A stretch of 46,713 nucleotides of DNA from a virus. The DNA is taken from the IMG/VR virus record IMGVR_UViG_3300020446_001785, positions 1-46,713 of that record. One strand, written 5' to 3'. The notes beneath the pieces were generated by a model. The model searched no databases, was not told the origin of the DNA, and worked only from the letters and a program-made list of their open reading frames with translations. The position numbers and the translations under genes were made by a program. Below, one piece after another: positions 15,101 through 20,495 of this stretch (its first letter is position 1; every line of letters begins with the position of its first letter).

Positions 15101-15872
15101 AACTTTCCATTTTAGTAATACCCAATTAAGAAACAAATATGGATGGAGGCAGTTCAAAGATATCTTAAACAGAAATCATTATAAAGCTATTGATGGTAGA
15201 CAAAATATTAGATTAACACAGGCTTTAAATTGGTATGACAAGGTAATTCATATAGAAAATTCAGATACACTGCCCAATCCAAACAACACAAGCGGAATAC
15301 CGGGTGTAATTTTTATTGAGGGAGAACGTATTGAATATTTTACAAAGGATGGGTTACAACTAAAACAAATTAGACGCGGTACAATGGGTACTGGTGTAAA
15401 AGATTTGTATGTAGAAGGTACTGAATTATACAACCAAAGTTCTAGTTTCAATTTACCATACAAAGACGAAACATTAACTTCTATATTTACAGCAGATGGA
15501 ACAAGTAAAATTTATGATTTAGATTTTACTCCTTCTAACACAAATGAATTTGAAGTTTTTGTTGCAGGAAAAAGATTAAGAAAAACAACTCTCCAATCAT
15601 ATGAATTGAATTCAAGCAACAGGACTAATTATGCATTGAGCGATGAAAAAATTGCACAGGATTCACCCGAAGGTGATGTAACTTTACCAGCTGAATTCAG
15701 TCTGCAAAACGGAAATGAGCTTGTTTTACTTAATATACCAACTGAAAACACTAAAATAATAGTAGTAAGACGTATAGGACAAATTTGGAATGAGTCAGGT
15801 AAAACTTTAAGTAATAGTGATACTGATATTGCAAGATTCTTGCGATCAACGCAGGTAGACTTACCAAGATAA
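102..15872 (+). CDS. Giant multidomain virion (tail/baseplate-type) protein, 5256 aa
   Basis: This 15.8-kb uninterrupted frame starts at ATG 102 inside the preceding TAA. No catalytic domain is recognised; the chain is a mosaic of beta-rich repeats typical of phage tail and adhesion proteins. FG-GAP/beta-propeller-like stretches (pattern AIGAPD...GKVYIY, IISxP) occur near residues 2220-2290, 2957-3000 and 3093-3300. Short modules resembling carbohydrate-binding motifs (Y..GD[IV]V...Y.A) lie near 1535, 1795, 2297 and 3015. Gly-Tyr repeats (GSGYQSPP, GSGYLTAP) lie near 3715-3767 and 4080-4133. A duplicated NGVRLDDP-type unit lies near 4323-4410 and 4847-4930. Near 5067-5123 is a GVIFIEGERIEY...RGTMGTG module seen in marine phage tail proteins. 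Position before the fibre genes fits a baseplate or tail-tip component. Role is inferred; there is no signal peptide or membrane segment. Confidence 0.85.
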   Translation: MAFENNQQEPALPAGNENYKRKTANHLPKYFRTEFNNKFLSSTLDQMMQPGVAEKLNVFYGRKQALAYQSKDNYAGDVTNERENYQLEPATIIKDNLNNVDFYADYNDYLNKIKILSGSTTNHNDLNEQEYYSWNPHIDWDKIVNYREYYWLPTGPATINIFGQSKEVQSTYTVGLKDNAGSPTYLFTPDGLTNNPSITLYRGQTYRFVVDTPNYPIAFVTKVSFTPGREPDTETTNTSLIYSSGITKLDSEGNPITEDWLEEGIIEFTVPDTAPESLFYISKDDPNLSGLIRINDILENTEINVDNEIVGKKEYKTSTGFDLSNGMKVQFLGNVTPAKYAIGEWYVEGVGEEIQLIKQEDLEVSGLFTDDIEVEFDAQEFDYFPFSEALGFPSKKDYIIINRGSKDGNLWSRYNRWFHRSVIEKSAELNGQVANIDQNSRASRPIIEFEKGLKLYNFGTFSKTNVNLIDNFTIDAFSQIEGAEGYNIDGINLTEGMRVLFTNDPDPLVKGRIFKVKFVKVENKSQITLQEESDSLPQTNETVLITQGTLNRGQYYYYDGKDWKQGQNKTSVNQQPEFDLFDMSDISFTDRTTYPSSLFTGNKIFSYTIGSGVNDSELGFPLTYRSIQNTGDIVFTFDLLNNNFTYTQNNALRIKNTDQGFLRKYIDRTSYGLENGWIKAKNDSVQNVIKQYVAEQDQKKFDLDMYNDTTFKDNLWIRVLVNNVLKRQTIDYTIEQDVNNESSVNFVKGLDKDDIVVIKTRSNVAKNNNGYYEIASNLEKNPLNNNINQFTLGEVNDHLRTIVEETENFVGNFPGIGNLRDLGPLSKLGKKFLKHSAPLNLSLYHLLDEKSNVVKALSSARYDYSKFKRLFLEVADTLGFDGPTRIHVDEIISELNKDKTNELPYYFSDMVPSGGKKINSTVIEDVDQQFFALSSIFSLTELSNKAVNVYQNGIQLVHDKDYTFNSDGFVVLTTTKQLNDIIDIVEYENTNGSYVPATPTKLGLYPKYEPEFYIDDTTQEKAPDLPSGPYKFYGVAGPNQRGAGKLGWFYPLYATLAEAQARDVELGGAGDAHVHTFVGLNRQFYMPNSTANHGVNEPDDLTEWTEGTPVIQGHDGSKIKAYKDYRDSLVLELEKRIYNNIKIEYDSKLFDIHELQKGLYRNKGINKTDLDRSMISEFLSWSRLLDLEYTKHVYYDRANQFTFNYSRTRYSNNESCPGWWRETFKHAFDTDRPHTHPWEMLGFSVKPSWWDTQYGTGPYTNNNLPLWEDLEAGIIRQPVFQVDKKFSRPNLSKNIPVNSSGHLLSPNDCNLSLGLNIEDANNSFNFGDGSPVEAAWRRSSDYPFALIRAMLINRPSKVFATAFDRSRQKRNLADQIVYGTTEKQIQLSNLVFPTTIDDTTQVYTSGLLNYIFDYQTALTRENITRYKQDLANIRNQIGFKIGGFTDKNKFRLILDSRTPLNEGNVFVPSENYDIFLNSSFPTQEVTYSGLIIEKQVEGYYVKGYDNTNPVFPYNTPIKKSNDPVINVGGVSEPFVSWDSGKTYVSGVIVKNGNDYYRAKETHTSTTDFDPSLYVSLDTLPTIGGVDARLRNTYSDNVETINYGTLLTNIQDVVDFILGYGKYLENLGFTFSQFREDTYDVSDWQTSVREFLYWTTQNWGPGTVISLSPGADKVNFKSNFATPANVLETFFGYSILKADGKKLIKENLKFAKDSDNNFSVRTMNTTDGIYHLKIPLVAKEHVCLIDNTTVFGDIIYDVEPGYRQERIKVLGYKTTGWNGSLNIPGFIYDDAKITEWEAWRDYAIGDVVKYKEFFYSAKNKIPGTQNFVDNQWSRLETAPQRGLYANFDYKINQFADFYDLDSDNFDSEQQRLAQHIIGYQKRQYLENIINDDVSQYKFYQGFINDKGTKNALTKLFDALASADKDSLEFYEEWAVKDGQYGASEGFDEVEYKLNEKSFRLTPQPILLTDRVTGAETDLVYRIQSYQTYLKSKNYNHKPYPTKLITKGFTKDSGYVNPDDVNFVVGTYNNLLSLDIDKLKNNQYVWVGNVNFDWNVYQYTETEFDTVSITKGDKSFTLELNNVPNDIKIGDILGIVTVSSTTFNPEDSSQTATFAKSNAKGFYKIKNITLNKIEFESNNPPDDFENADGIITKFSSVRASDIDQANLIAQSAMETGFKIWIDDQGNKKWTVIQSNDAFKKLNEVSPDKSTLTNFGIAKSVDQRNVVMAIGAPDEDDGKVYIYKRPSEGSNWSLFQVLLPTPEICASGQKFGSSVEISKDNNYIIIGSPAATQVKTLFKGNYDGPTNYASGDIVSYQGSYWSADNSIQGSETNINFSSFANYDQILFDLNLDEERSESLDLLLTGNYPFTGITTDHFLVRAPATLYEGIGIDDEIFLHWNKLTNANQTQITLTERQPFNGSIPYIDKEFLETDHTVSDKIDAILFVNQVTNIPGIGQQVTTSGATAIVAYTYQAGGSVTIYVKNVNGVFPDANSLFIEGNDFVGEYVLSAPDDSNFSATNTLGGYLLIRCGAPYAVGTINADSGRGLLIKNAITDSSASTNFYYNSLDYKTATVDSRNTENSLVQVLSFQGAPGPGGSTDPFNPPYWVARAPKALTDTLVNGDTFEFYWNRLKKTVTTLNLNNPTSVVAGELITQDNTNAQCTVFASATNSNAIQVENIIGTFSTVDFLSGSQSGPLLARPNSAPLVGILEQPSDINLSYSLTNKTQTVFDMWDGFITYRVTKTLDGEPLEPIPRYQYVGSTWTDTGAGQIVEDVTTGAQAEVMYYKRNFRDVTIYVKNVTGDWSKGDLFGDNAEIKFLALPGTQGFSGPNPDIFGRVDIYTTDRVMGQIQEISLGYSPAGIGKMIVVNSASAILVPTNFESKDIEYWFYKASSVAGIPRPANVPAQDNLDWTEVYKVSARTNGVASAFTNEGLVSIFERFGQQYVVTDDIVSPERKTNHYFGSKVALRKQGDLYRGFVSALDLEDTSAPGKIYFIKNGTENNNLYSWDYAKNKKFRGQFDASRIYFTGDIVFNDGSLFTARTNLTPGLFDANLWTSTDDMIDYVGFIPNDTGLKVVNDSSQDSVIELTNIFDFGTDYAVNIDGEVLITTVEYSDKPNVVAVYRNNKGQYGWTADIPAPTTNAEFGKSIAISDDGTKIAISSPFDDSIKNDQGRIYLYEYKQSTNSWDLLQTLESPNNELAEQFGHKINYNGKHLVANAKNADNFNITTFDNNTCIFDKDFTKFKYENSEGGILYIYEDIAGKMVFGNRLRYESPIGDRVDYFGRNILLEDNHVYVGLPNVKLSELTKGTVVDYRLDSKQIFTKIREAKNTVDLSKIKRVILYNTKTQQLLKYLDYIDPIQGKIAGTAEENISFKLYYDPAVYNTSVNTTVVNNPSDAWHNNHIGELWWDLTNAKFYNAYQGDITFSANNWNKLFETNTIDVYEWVESDYIPSEWNNLADTDEGIAIGISGQAKYGDNAYTIKKQFDEISQTFSNKYYFWVKDKKIKPDVEGRSLKSTDVANLIADPANNGYEYVAFFTEDSFAPINIEKYLQNDDVALGVQWWTIDNKDINIHNQYQIITDGLSSSKPNRDIEAKWIDSLVGYDLYGRIVPDPSLGPKQKYGVLTSPRQSWFVNRYEALKQFIEKTNAVLSKELIVDSKNISNLFKQDPIPSTVTNLYDTSVDTKAELDLLGVAKAKQAKMQVTVKDGVIVSTTIIDPGRGYLTTPTFTISGIGTGADFKFTLNNVGAIVNVEILNGGSNYNDETTVEIRKYTVLVNADEDIQGKWALYERNFDTNSWDRFRSQAYNTTLYWEYKDWYLSGYGVFSEPKFTVDFSYELDALDDKINDIVKINNIGSGGWLLLRKIDDQSDVDYTVNYQTIGRQNGTISFKQTLYNTAISFDGFDEISFDTKFYDPLPTTETRIIAKAIKEDIFIEELEVEYNKLFFASIRYVLSEQLYVDWLFKTSFIKAKHNVGELRKDITFNNDNLPSYQDYIDEVKPFKTKLREYISSYEKLENSNTLTTDFDLPPRYNDNSKQIETTPLRVEDGKIVGSDFYTTINPGKNWIDNLGFIVKEIKIADGGSGYQSPPILKIEGGGGSGAKAITKLGANGSVTAVEVTNTGSGYLTAPKLTVEGSLSDNGKPAKFSLIIGQSLARSMHTIVKLDRTTGKYFITTLDETESFVGTGSKYIYDLQWPMNMDSTTIKVTVADEELLTSQYRYENILDNTKGYNRFNGRITLTNPAEKSSAIIVTYKKEASLLHAQDRINLIYDPQTGQYDKDLGQLMDGIDYGGVEVKSFDFGGPSGWDSAPWFTGSYDTYDTTYEDEVITLDGSTVNLVLSKPLELNVNYNFYKNGVRLDDPDWTDDSTQFANPNAIIRTIQGDGVTSVLKLDELGIATKADDIIIVRKDTSDGSFLPTNINYDTVIKGGDLAYTSATGLNPEDIKIDGDGFTTPTNSKGPEELIPGWVQDSVDIKVYERPTVGASHIVSRNYIGDGTTKTFDIGTKPITETNLFVKVNNSIKKLTTDYTIDYITNQITFLIAPVSNSKINLVTIEYSGSNILDIDEFTGDGSTVDFLTNIRFTENMSSLITIDGKQIEHVLVKSDSSYIAPGNVVISFASPPAMDAKIRFAIFEGSVQNYSSVVKDTFVHDGSTTSFALTQTPFVQEPHEWFTIVKLNNTILKAGYSETFNISSTREYRLRLYQVPLASIGNEQVRVFLNNVEINFLTDWTFSSADAFDPLLPADEQSGSTITLNDNVGEPGDVMKVYINGYDDSTLSGGDYRFGYFDNDGKFIKTPGQLYINPNYVTGDIVEVYQFSNHDSQGIDRQSFDIVERTSLSPGASANTQQFQLDGSTAEINLTNALEPDLKYSLFLNNVRIDDPNFGTGRTVTNPNAKVQTIEVSQTTNTLNLDNLGIKIDAEDVIKIKEIGADIVADEGTSDWYEIRNLRNGFIPLNSPAIDDQYVWVTKNGQLLDPSVDYYVDPDKTRVKIVGGLSENDNVETFHFSNTQLRNKYGWRQFKDILNRNHYKAIDGRQNIRLTQALNWYDKVIHIENSDTLPNPNNTSGIPGVIFIEGERIEYFTKDGLQLKQIRRGTMGTGVKDLYVEGTELYNQSSSFNLPYKDETLTSIFTADGTSKIYDLDFTPSNTNEFEVFVAGKRLRKTTLQSYELNSSNRTNYALSDEKIAQDSPEGDVTLPAEFSLQNGNELVLLNIPTENTKIIVVRRIGQIWNESGKTLSNSDTDIARFLRSTQVDLPR
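7524..8491 (+). repeat. Diverged internal duplication in the giant gene
   Basis: A 23-base identical stretch occurs at 7524-7546 and 8469-8491, both encoding VTIYVKNV. The flanking protein is also duplicated: an ARAP/VRAP...W.[KR]L segment lies near nucleotides 7225-7310 and 7910-8000, and an antigen-like 'TGA.A.V.Y' segment precedes each VTIYVKNV. This is an old tandem duplication inside the coding sequence. Confidence 0.7.
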
Positions 15873-15875
15873 ATA
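15868..15875 (+). promoter_or_regulatory. Putative T4-type late promoter octamer
   Basis: GATAAATA overlaps the stop of the giant gene, 17 bases before the next ATG (15893). It differs by one base from the T4 late consensus TATAAATA. The same octamer recurs before two later structural genes in this module. Confidence 0.5.
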
Positions 15876-15892
15876 ACAATGTAGGATATAAA

Positions 15893-16507
15893 ATGACAGA
15901 TGTATTAAAAGAAAAAAACGGTGTACTTGTAGAAGGTCATATAAAGATATTTGACCCGGAAACAAAAGAAGTGTTTATTAACAAACGTAATGCAATTCAT
16001 TATGAAAATATGAGTATAGCACTTGCAAGAAGTATTGCAAATCAAGGACAGGGCTGGATATATGAAATGAGTTTCGGAAACGGAGGTACTAGTGTTGATC
16101 CTACAGGCATTATTACATATCTTACACCTAATTCAACTGGCACAAATGCAAGTTTATATAATCAAACATATACAAAAGTTGTAGACGACAGAAGTATTAA
16201 CAACACTGATCCTGTACGTAATAAGATTGATATAAGACACGTCAGTGGAACAAACTATACAGATGTTCTTGTAACATGCTTACTAGATTATGGAGAACCA
16301 AGTGGACAAGATGCATTTGATACTGCAAGTAATCCTAGTAGCTTATTTGTGTTTGATGAACTAGGTTTGAAAGGTTGGAACCCCAACGGTACAGGAGATT
16401 TACTTACACATGTAATATTTCATCCTGTGCAAAAAAGTTTGAACAGACTTATCCAGATAGATTACACTGTAAGGGTACAAAGTCTTTCTGGTTTAGCTGA
16501 GGAATAA
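15893..16507 (+). CDS. Phage structural protein, 204 aa, unknown role
   Basis: The 204-residue protein has no domain I can name. It begins with a short strand-rich segment (residues 8-32) containing VEGHIKIFDPETKE, followed by conserved-looking NAIHYENMS and a Gly-rich MSFGNGG loop. It ends in a beta-rich segment (TYVRVQSLSG-like). It is soluble by inspection, with no signal or membrane segment. It sits between the giant tail-type gene and three fibre paralogues, with a late-type octamer upstream and an AGGAT Shine-Dalgarno-like sequence at about 15882-15886. The next gene starts three bases after its stop. Context suggests a baseplate or fibre-attachment protein; this is inference from position only. 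Confidence 0.75.
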   Translation: MTDVLKEKNGVLVEGHIKIFDPETKEVFINKRNAIHYENMSIALARSIANQGQGWIYEMSFGNGGTSVDPTGIITYLTPNSTGTNASLYNQTYTKVVDDRSINNTDPVRNKIDIRHVSGTNYTDVLVTCLLDYGEPSGQDAFDTASNPSSLFVFDELGLKGWNPNGTGDLLTHVIFHPVQKSLNRLIQIDYTVRVQSLSGLAEE

Positions 16508-16510
16508 TAA

Positions 16511-18526
16511 ATGGCTTATACTATACCATATACTGATCAAGCAAATAAAGGTACAATCACGATTGAAGATAACACAATTAATCAAGAAACTTCATTAAGT
16601 CTACCAGGAAAAAATACAACAGCGTATGGTGGATCTATCGCCAAAAACTTTTTGCATTTGTTAGAAAATTTTGCAAGTGCAACACAACCTGGCACACCTG
16701 TTGAAGGTCAATTATGGTATGACTCAACACCCGGTGTTGAACAATTAAAAGTATATGATGGCACTAATTGGGTGCCTTCCGGCGGATTAAAAAAAGCAAC
16801 TACAGCACCGCAAGCCGCACAAAGTTTAACAGGAGATTTGTGGGTAGACACAGATAATCAACAGCTTTATCTTTATACAGGAAGCGGTTGGGTATTAGTA
16901 GGACCTGAATTTAGTGACGGACTAATTACAGGAGCATCTCCTCAAGTGATTACTGGTACAGATGACAAATCATATAATGTTTTACAAATTGACGTATCAG
17001 CTCAACCTGTTGCTTTAATAGCGGCAGATTCTTTCACACCAAAAATAAAAATTCCTGGTTTCACAACTATAGTGCCGGGTTTAAATTTAAGTGTTAACAA
17101 TATTACAGGTGATGGTGCACCTAAGTATGTAGGTACTGCCGAAAAAGCAGAAAATCTAATTGTCGCAGGAAACACAGTAAACGCAGGAAATTTTTTAAGA
17201 AGTGATATTACATCAACAACAGCTTTTCCTATTAATGTACAAAATAACAATGGAATTAATTATGGAATAAATGCTGAAATGAATATTGGTGTTGTAGGTA
17301 ATGCAGGAGTATTTCAACATAATATTGCTGGTTCTAGTATGGATTTCAAAGTTAAAAATGATGGTACTTTGAAAACTTTGCTTAGGATTGACAGTAATTT
17401 AAGAATAGGCATAAACAACATTGCACCTGACGAAGCATTAGATGTTACTGGTAATATTTTAGCAAGCGGAACAATAAGAAATAGTAATACAACAAATAGC
17501 ACAAGTTTTAGCACAGGAGCTATAAGAACAGCAGGTGGATTAGGAGTAGCACAAGATGTAAATATAGGTGGTACTTTAGATGTTACAGGAACAGTTACAA
17601 CAAGAAATATTGTGCCAGAACAAAATAATATAAGAAACATAGGCACCACAGATGCAAAATATGCAAATATGTATGCAACTACTTTTGTTGGTAACTTAAC
17701 AGGAAATGTAAGCGGTACAGTAAGTGGTAGAGCAGGATCTGCTGATAAATTAACAAGTGCAACAACTTTAAGGATTACAGGTGACGTCAGTGCTGATGAT
17801 ATTATTTTTGATGGTCAGACAGGAGGATCACTTAAAACATTTAGCACAACAATCAGTAACCAAATAATTGCAGGTAAAACTAATGTATCTTCTTCTAGTC
17901 CTGACGATGAAATAATATTAAACAGACAATCAGGTGATACAGGTCTTAAAAAAATCACAGTGCAAAATTTACTTAATGCTGTGCCTATTACTCCTATCGG
18001 AGTAATAAGTCCGTATGCTGGTGCAAGTGCGCCACCAGGATGGTTGATGTGTGATGGGACTGAAGTATCTAGAGCAGAATATACACAACTATTTGCTGTA
18101 ATAGGAACTACTTTTAAAGCTAATCCAGCAGAAGGTTTTTTTGCTGTGCCTGATTTAAGAGGAAGATTACCTCTAGGAAAAGATGATATGGGCGGCACTG
18201 CAAGTAATACTGTGACAGATATAGCGGCAGATGTAATCGGAGCTAAGAATGGTGCAGAAAGTGTCAATATTCAAGTTGCTAATTTACCTGAACACAAACA
18301 CGACTTACGTGGTGAAAGTGGAGATCAATATTATGTGATTAGAGATGTATCTGGCACTCCTAATGATAGTAATGCAATTATATATGATGCTCCAACTGCT
18401 ACAGGATCTGGACAAGCATTGCCAGATAGCGGAGGTATACTTACTTCTGATACTTTGGGTACAGCAATGAATGTAATGAATCCATATATGACATTAAATT
18501 ATATTATTTACGCAGGGACAAGTTAA
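16511..18526 (+). CDS. Tail fibre-like protein with C-terminal phage tail collar domain
   Basis: The first of three fibre paralogues, 671 aa. Residues 1-130 form the shared N-terminal domain (GKNTTAYGG, FLHLLENFA, GQLWYD, KVYDGTNW, GDLWVDT, GSGWVLVGP). The middle is beta-rich and contains a fibre-like ALDVTGN repeat. Residues about 494-560 match the phage tail collar domain (Pfam Tail_Collar): PIGVI...PPGWLMCDG, then FFAVPDLRGRLPLG. The end is a Gly-rich tip with several exposed loops, as usual for receptor-binding fibres. ATG 16511 lies three bases after the previous stop with GAGGA upstream. The gene's stop overlaps the next start (TAATG). Collar domain is confident; a host-recognition role is inferred from family and position. 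Confidence 0.88.
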   Translation: MAYTIPYTDQANKGTITIEDNTINQETSLSLPGKNTTAYGGSIAKNFLHLLENFASATQPGTPVEGQLWYDSTPGVEQLKVYDGTNWVPSGGLKKATTAPQAAQSLTGDLWVDTDNQQLYLYTGSGWVLVGPEFSDGLITGASPQVITGTDDKSYNVLQIDVSAQPVALIAADSFTPKIKIPGFTTIVPGLNLSVNNITGDGAPKYVGTAEKAENLIVAGNTVNAGNFLRSDITSTTAFPINVQNNNGINYGINAEMNIGVVGNAGVFQHNIAGSSMDFKVKNDGTLKTLLRIDSNLRIGINNIAPDEALDVTGNILASGTIRNSNTTNSTSFSTGAIRTAGGLGVAQDVNIGGTLDVTGTVTTRNIVPEQNNIRNIGTTDAKYANMYATTFVGNLTGNVSGTVSGRAGSADKLTSATTLRITGDVSADDIIFDGQTGGSLKTFSTTISNQIIAGKTNVSSSSPDDEIILNRQSGDTGLKKITVQNLLNAVPITPIGVISPYAGASAPPGWLMCDGTEVSRAEYTQLFAVIGTTFKANPAEGFFAVPDLRGRLPLGKDDMGGTASNTVTDIAADVIGAKNGAESVNIQVANLPEHKHDLRGESGDQYYVIRDVSGTPNDSNAIIYDAPTATGSGQALPDSGGILTSDTLGTAMNVMNPYMTLNYIIYAGTS

Positions 18527-20460
18527 TGAGTTATAGAATTAACAGAACGGACGGAGAACTTTTAATTGATTTGACAGATGGTATTATAGATACTACCACT
18601 ACTGATTTGACTCTTATAGGAAAAAATTACAAAGGATTCGGAGAACCCTTTAATGAAAATTTTGTAAAACTTTTAGAAAATTTTGCAAGCACAAGCCAAC
18701 CAGCTAATCCTATGGTAGGACAAATATGGTTTGATAAACAAGATACGCGGTTAAAAGTTTATGACGGAGTGACTTTTAGAGCGGCGTCAGGATCAATTGT
18801 AAGTAGCACTCAGCCCGGAAATTTAACCACAGGTGATATATGGATTGATAATTTAAATAATAAATTATATTTGTTTGATGGCACTGATTTAGTATTAGTC
18901 GGTCCTACTTACAGTGCAGGTCAAGGAAAAACAGGATTCGAAACTGCTAGTCAACTTGATAGTACAGATGTTCAAAGAACTATTTTAAAATTATTTTTAG
19001 GCGGAACTTTAGTAGGAGTGTATTCACCTGAAACATTTATTATTCCAAACGATTTTGCAATACCAGGATTAAGTGCAGATCCAAACGATACATTTACTCC
19101 AAAACGACAGAAATTATTTAAAGGATTCAACATTGCTAATTTGGAGGGCGAGACTGCAACATCAGGATTTTGGTGGAGAGGCACTGCTGAAAAAGCAAAA
19201 AAATTAATTGACGATGCTGGTAATGAAAGAGGTTCAGAAAACTTTTTACCAACTGACGCTAACGGTGCAACTACAGGTAGTCTTCGAATAAAAAATAGTG
19301 CAGGTTTAAGTGTAGGAGTAGGAGATACAGAATTTGGTATACTAAAAGTATCAGGTACTACAACAATACTAGAAACACAACAAAGTAACGCTGACTTAGC
19401 TGTACGTGTAAGAACAGGAAGTAGTTTTTTAAATGCTTTTTATGCTGATGCATCAGAGCAAAGGGTAGGAATATTTACAACTAATCCTAGTGCTACACTT
19501 GATGTAAGTGGAGATGTAAAAGTACAAGGAAGTTTGACAGTTAACGGAGATTCAACATTCATAAATGCATCTACTTTACGTGTAGAAGATAAAAATATTG
19601 AATTAGGGTTACTAGATGATAGCACAGAAGGGAATGATTCTGCCATTGACGATGGAGGAATTATATTAAGAAGTAGCGACGGATCAAAAGATTTTACATG
19701 GAAACAATCTACATCTTCTTGGACTAGTAATCAAGACATAGATATTAATGATGACACTAAAGGATATAAAATAGCAGGATCAACAATATTATCTAAAACT
19801 GCTTTGGCATCCTCTGTAACATCAGCACCTGGATTAACGAGTTTCGGCACTTTAGCTGAACTTACAGTAGATAATGTAAAAATTGATGGGCAAACAATAA
19901 GTAGGGTAGGAGGCGCTGGACTTATAATAGATGCAAATGGCGACACTAGTCTTGCAAATAATAAAATTACTGATCTCGCTACTCCAACAGGAAGTGCAGA
20001 TGCCGCAACAAAAAACTATGTGGATGTACAGCTAAATGCTCAATCTTTACTAGTTCCATTAGATGTTACAGGACTTACAGATCCAGATGATATTTTAACT
20101 AATGACGGACCTTACACAAGTATTAGGAATATATTAGAATTATTAAGGGCGGCTAGTAGCACTGAAAGTGGCACTGTTGCAAAAGTACTAGCAACATCTT
20201 ATAGTAATAGTACAGTATCTGGTATTGGTGTTACAATATCTACATCACCAGATAGTAGTGGAGTGCTTCAAAAAGCTGTAGTTTCTGTGAGAGATGCCGC
20301 AGATACAGGATCAGAAAGTGTAATACAGGACATTGCCGCAAGTAATACTGCAAGCGGATCAGTAAGTTTGACCGCAACAAGATATATTTATGAATATACT
20401 AATGTAGCTGGTACATGGACATATACTTTAGGAACAAGAACACAAGTGACGGTAACTTAG
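18526..20460 (+). CDS. Tail fibre-like protein, second paralogue
   Basis: 644 residues. The N-terminal ~130 residues repeat the shared fibre domain (GKNYKGFGE, FVKLLENFA, GQIWFD, LKVYDG, GDIWID, LVLVGP). Further on is an SATLDVSGDVKVQG segment like the ALDVTGN unit of the first paralogue. Around residue 485 is the fibre motif LATPTGSADAATKNYVD, widely found in long tail fibre proteins. The C-terminus is beta-rich and Ser/Thr-rich (TRYIYEYTNVAGTWTY) with no collar or chaperone domain. The start is the ATG overlapping the previous TAA, so translation is probably coupled. It probably forms another trimeric fibre or fibre segment; how the three paralogues share the work cannot be read from sequence. 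Confidence 0.85.
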   Translation: MSYRINRTDGELLIDLTDGIIDTTTTDLTLIGKNYKGFGEPFNENFVKLLENFASTSQPANPMVGQIWFDKQDTRLKVYDGVTFRAASGSIVSSTQPGNLTTGDIWIDNLNNKLYLFDGTDLVLVGPTYSAGQGKTGFETASQLDSTDVQRTILKLFLGGTLVGVYSPETFIIPNDFAIPGLSADPNDTFTPKRQKLFKGFNIANLEGETATSGFWWRGTAEKAKKLIDDAGNERGSENFLPTDANGATTGSLRIKNSAGLSVGVGDTEFGILKVSGTTTILETQQSNADLAVRVRTGSSFLNAFYADASEQRVGIFTTNPSATLDVSGDVKVQGSLTVNGDSTFINASTLRVEDKNIELGLLDDSTEGNDSAIDDGGIILRSSDGSKDFTWKQSTSSWTSNQDIDINDDTKGYKIAGSTILSKTALASSVTSAPGLTSFGTLAELTVDNVKIDGQTISRVGGAGLIIDANGDTSLANNKITDLATPTGSADAATKNYVDVQLNAQSLLVPLDVTGLTDPDDILTNDGPYTSIRNILELLRAASSTESGTVAKVLATSYSNSTVSGIGVTISTSPDSSGVLQKAVVSVRDAADTGSESVIQDIAASNTASGSVSLTATRYIYEYTNVAGTWTYTLGTRTQVTVT

Positions 20461-20467
20461 GATTTGC

Positions 20468-20475
20468 GATAAATA
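20468..20475 (+). promoter_or_regulatory. Putative T4-type late promoter octamer
   Basis: GATAAATA sits in the 35-base gap before the third fibre gene, 20 bases upstream of ATG 20496. It is followed by an AGGGG ribosome-binding sequence at about 20485-20489. Confidence 0.5.
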
Positions 20476-20495
20476 AACTATAATAGGGGTAATAA

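Noticed and set aside
17002-18267. Minus-strand frames of 82-150 codons under the first fibre gene
   Set aside because: The plus strand encodes a clear collar-domain fibre; the minus frames show no motif and sit opposite repetitive Ser/Thr/Gly codons.
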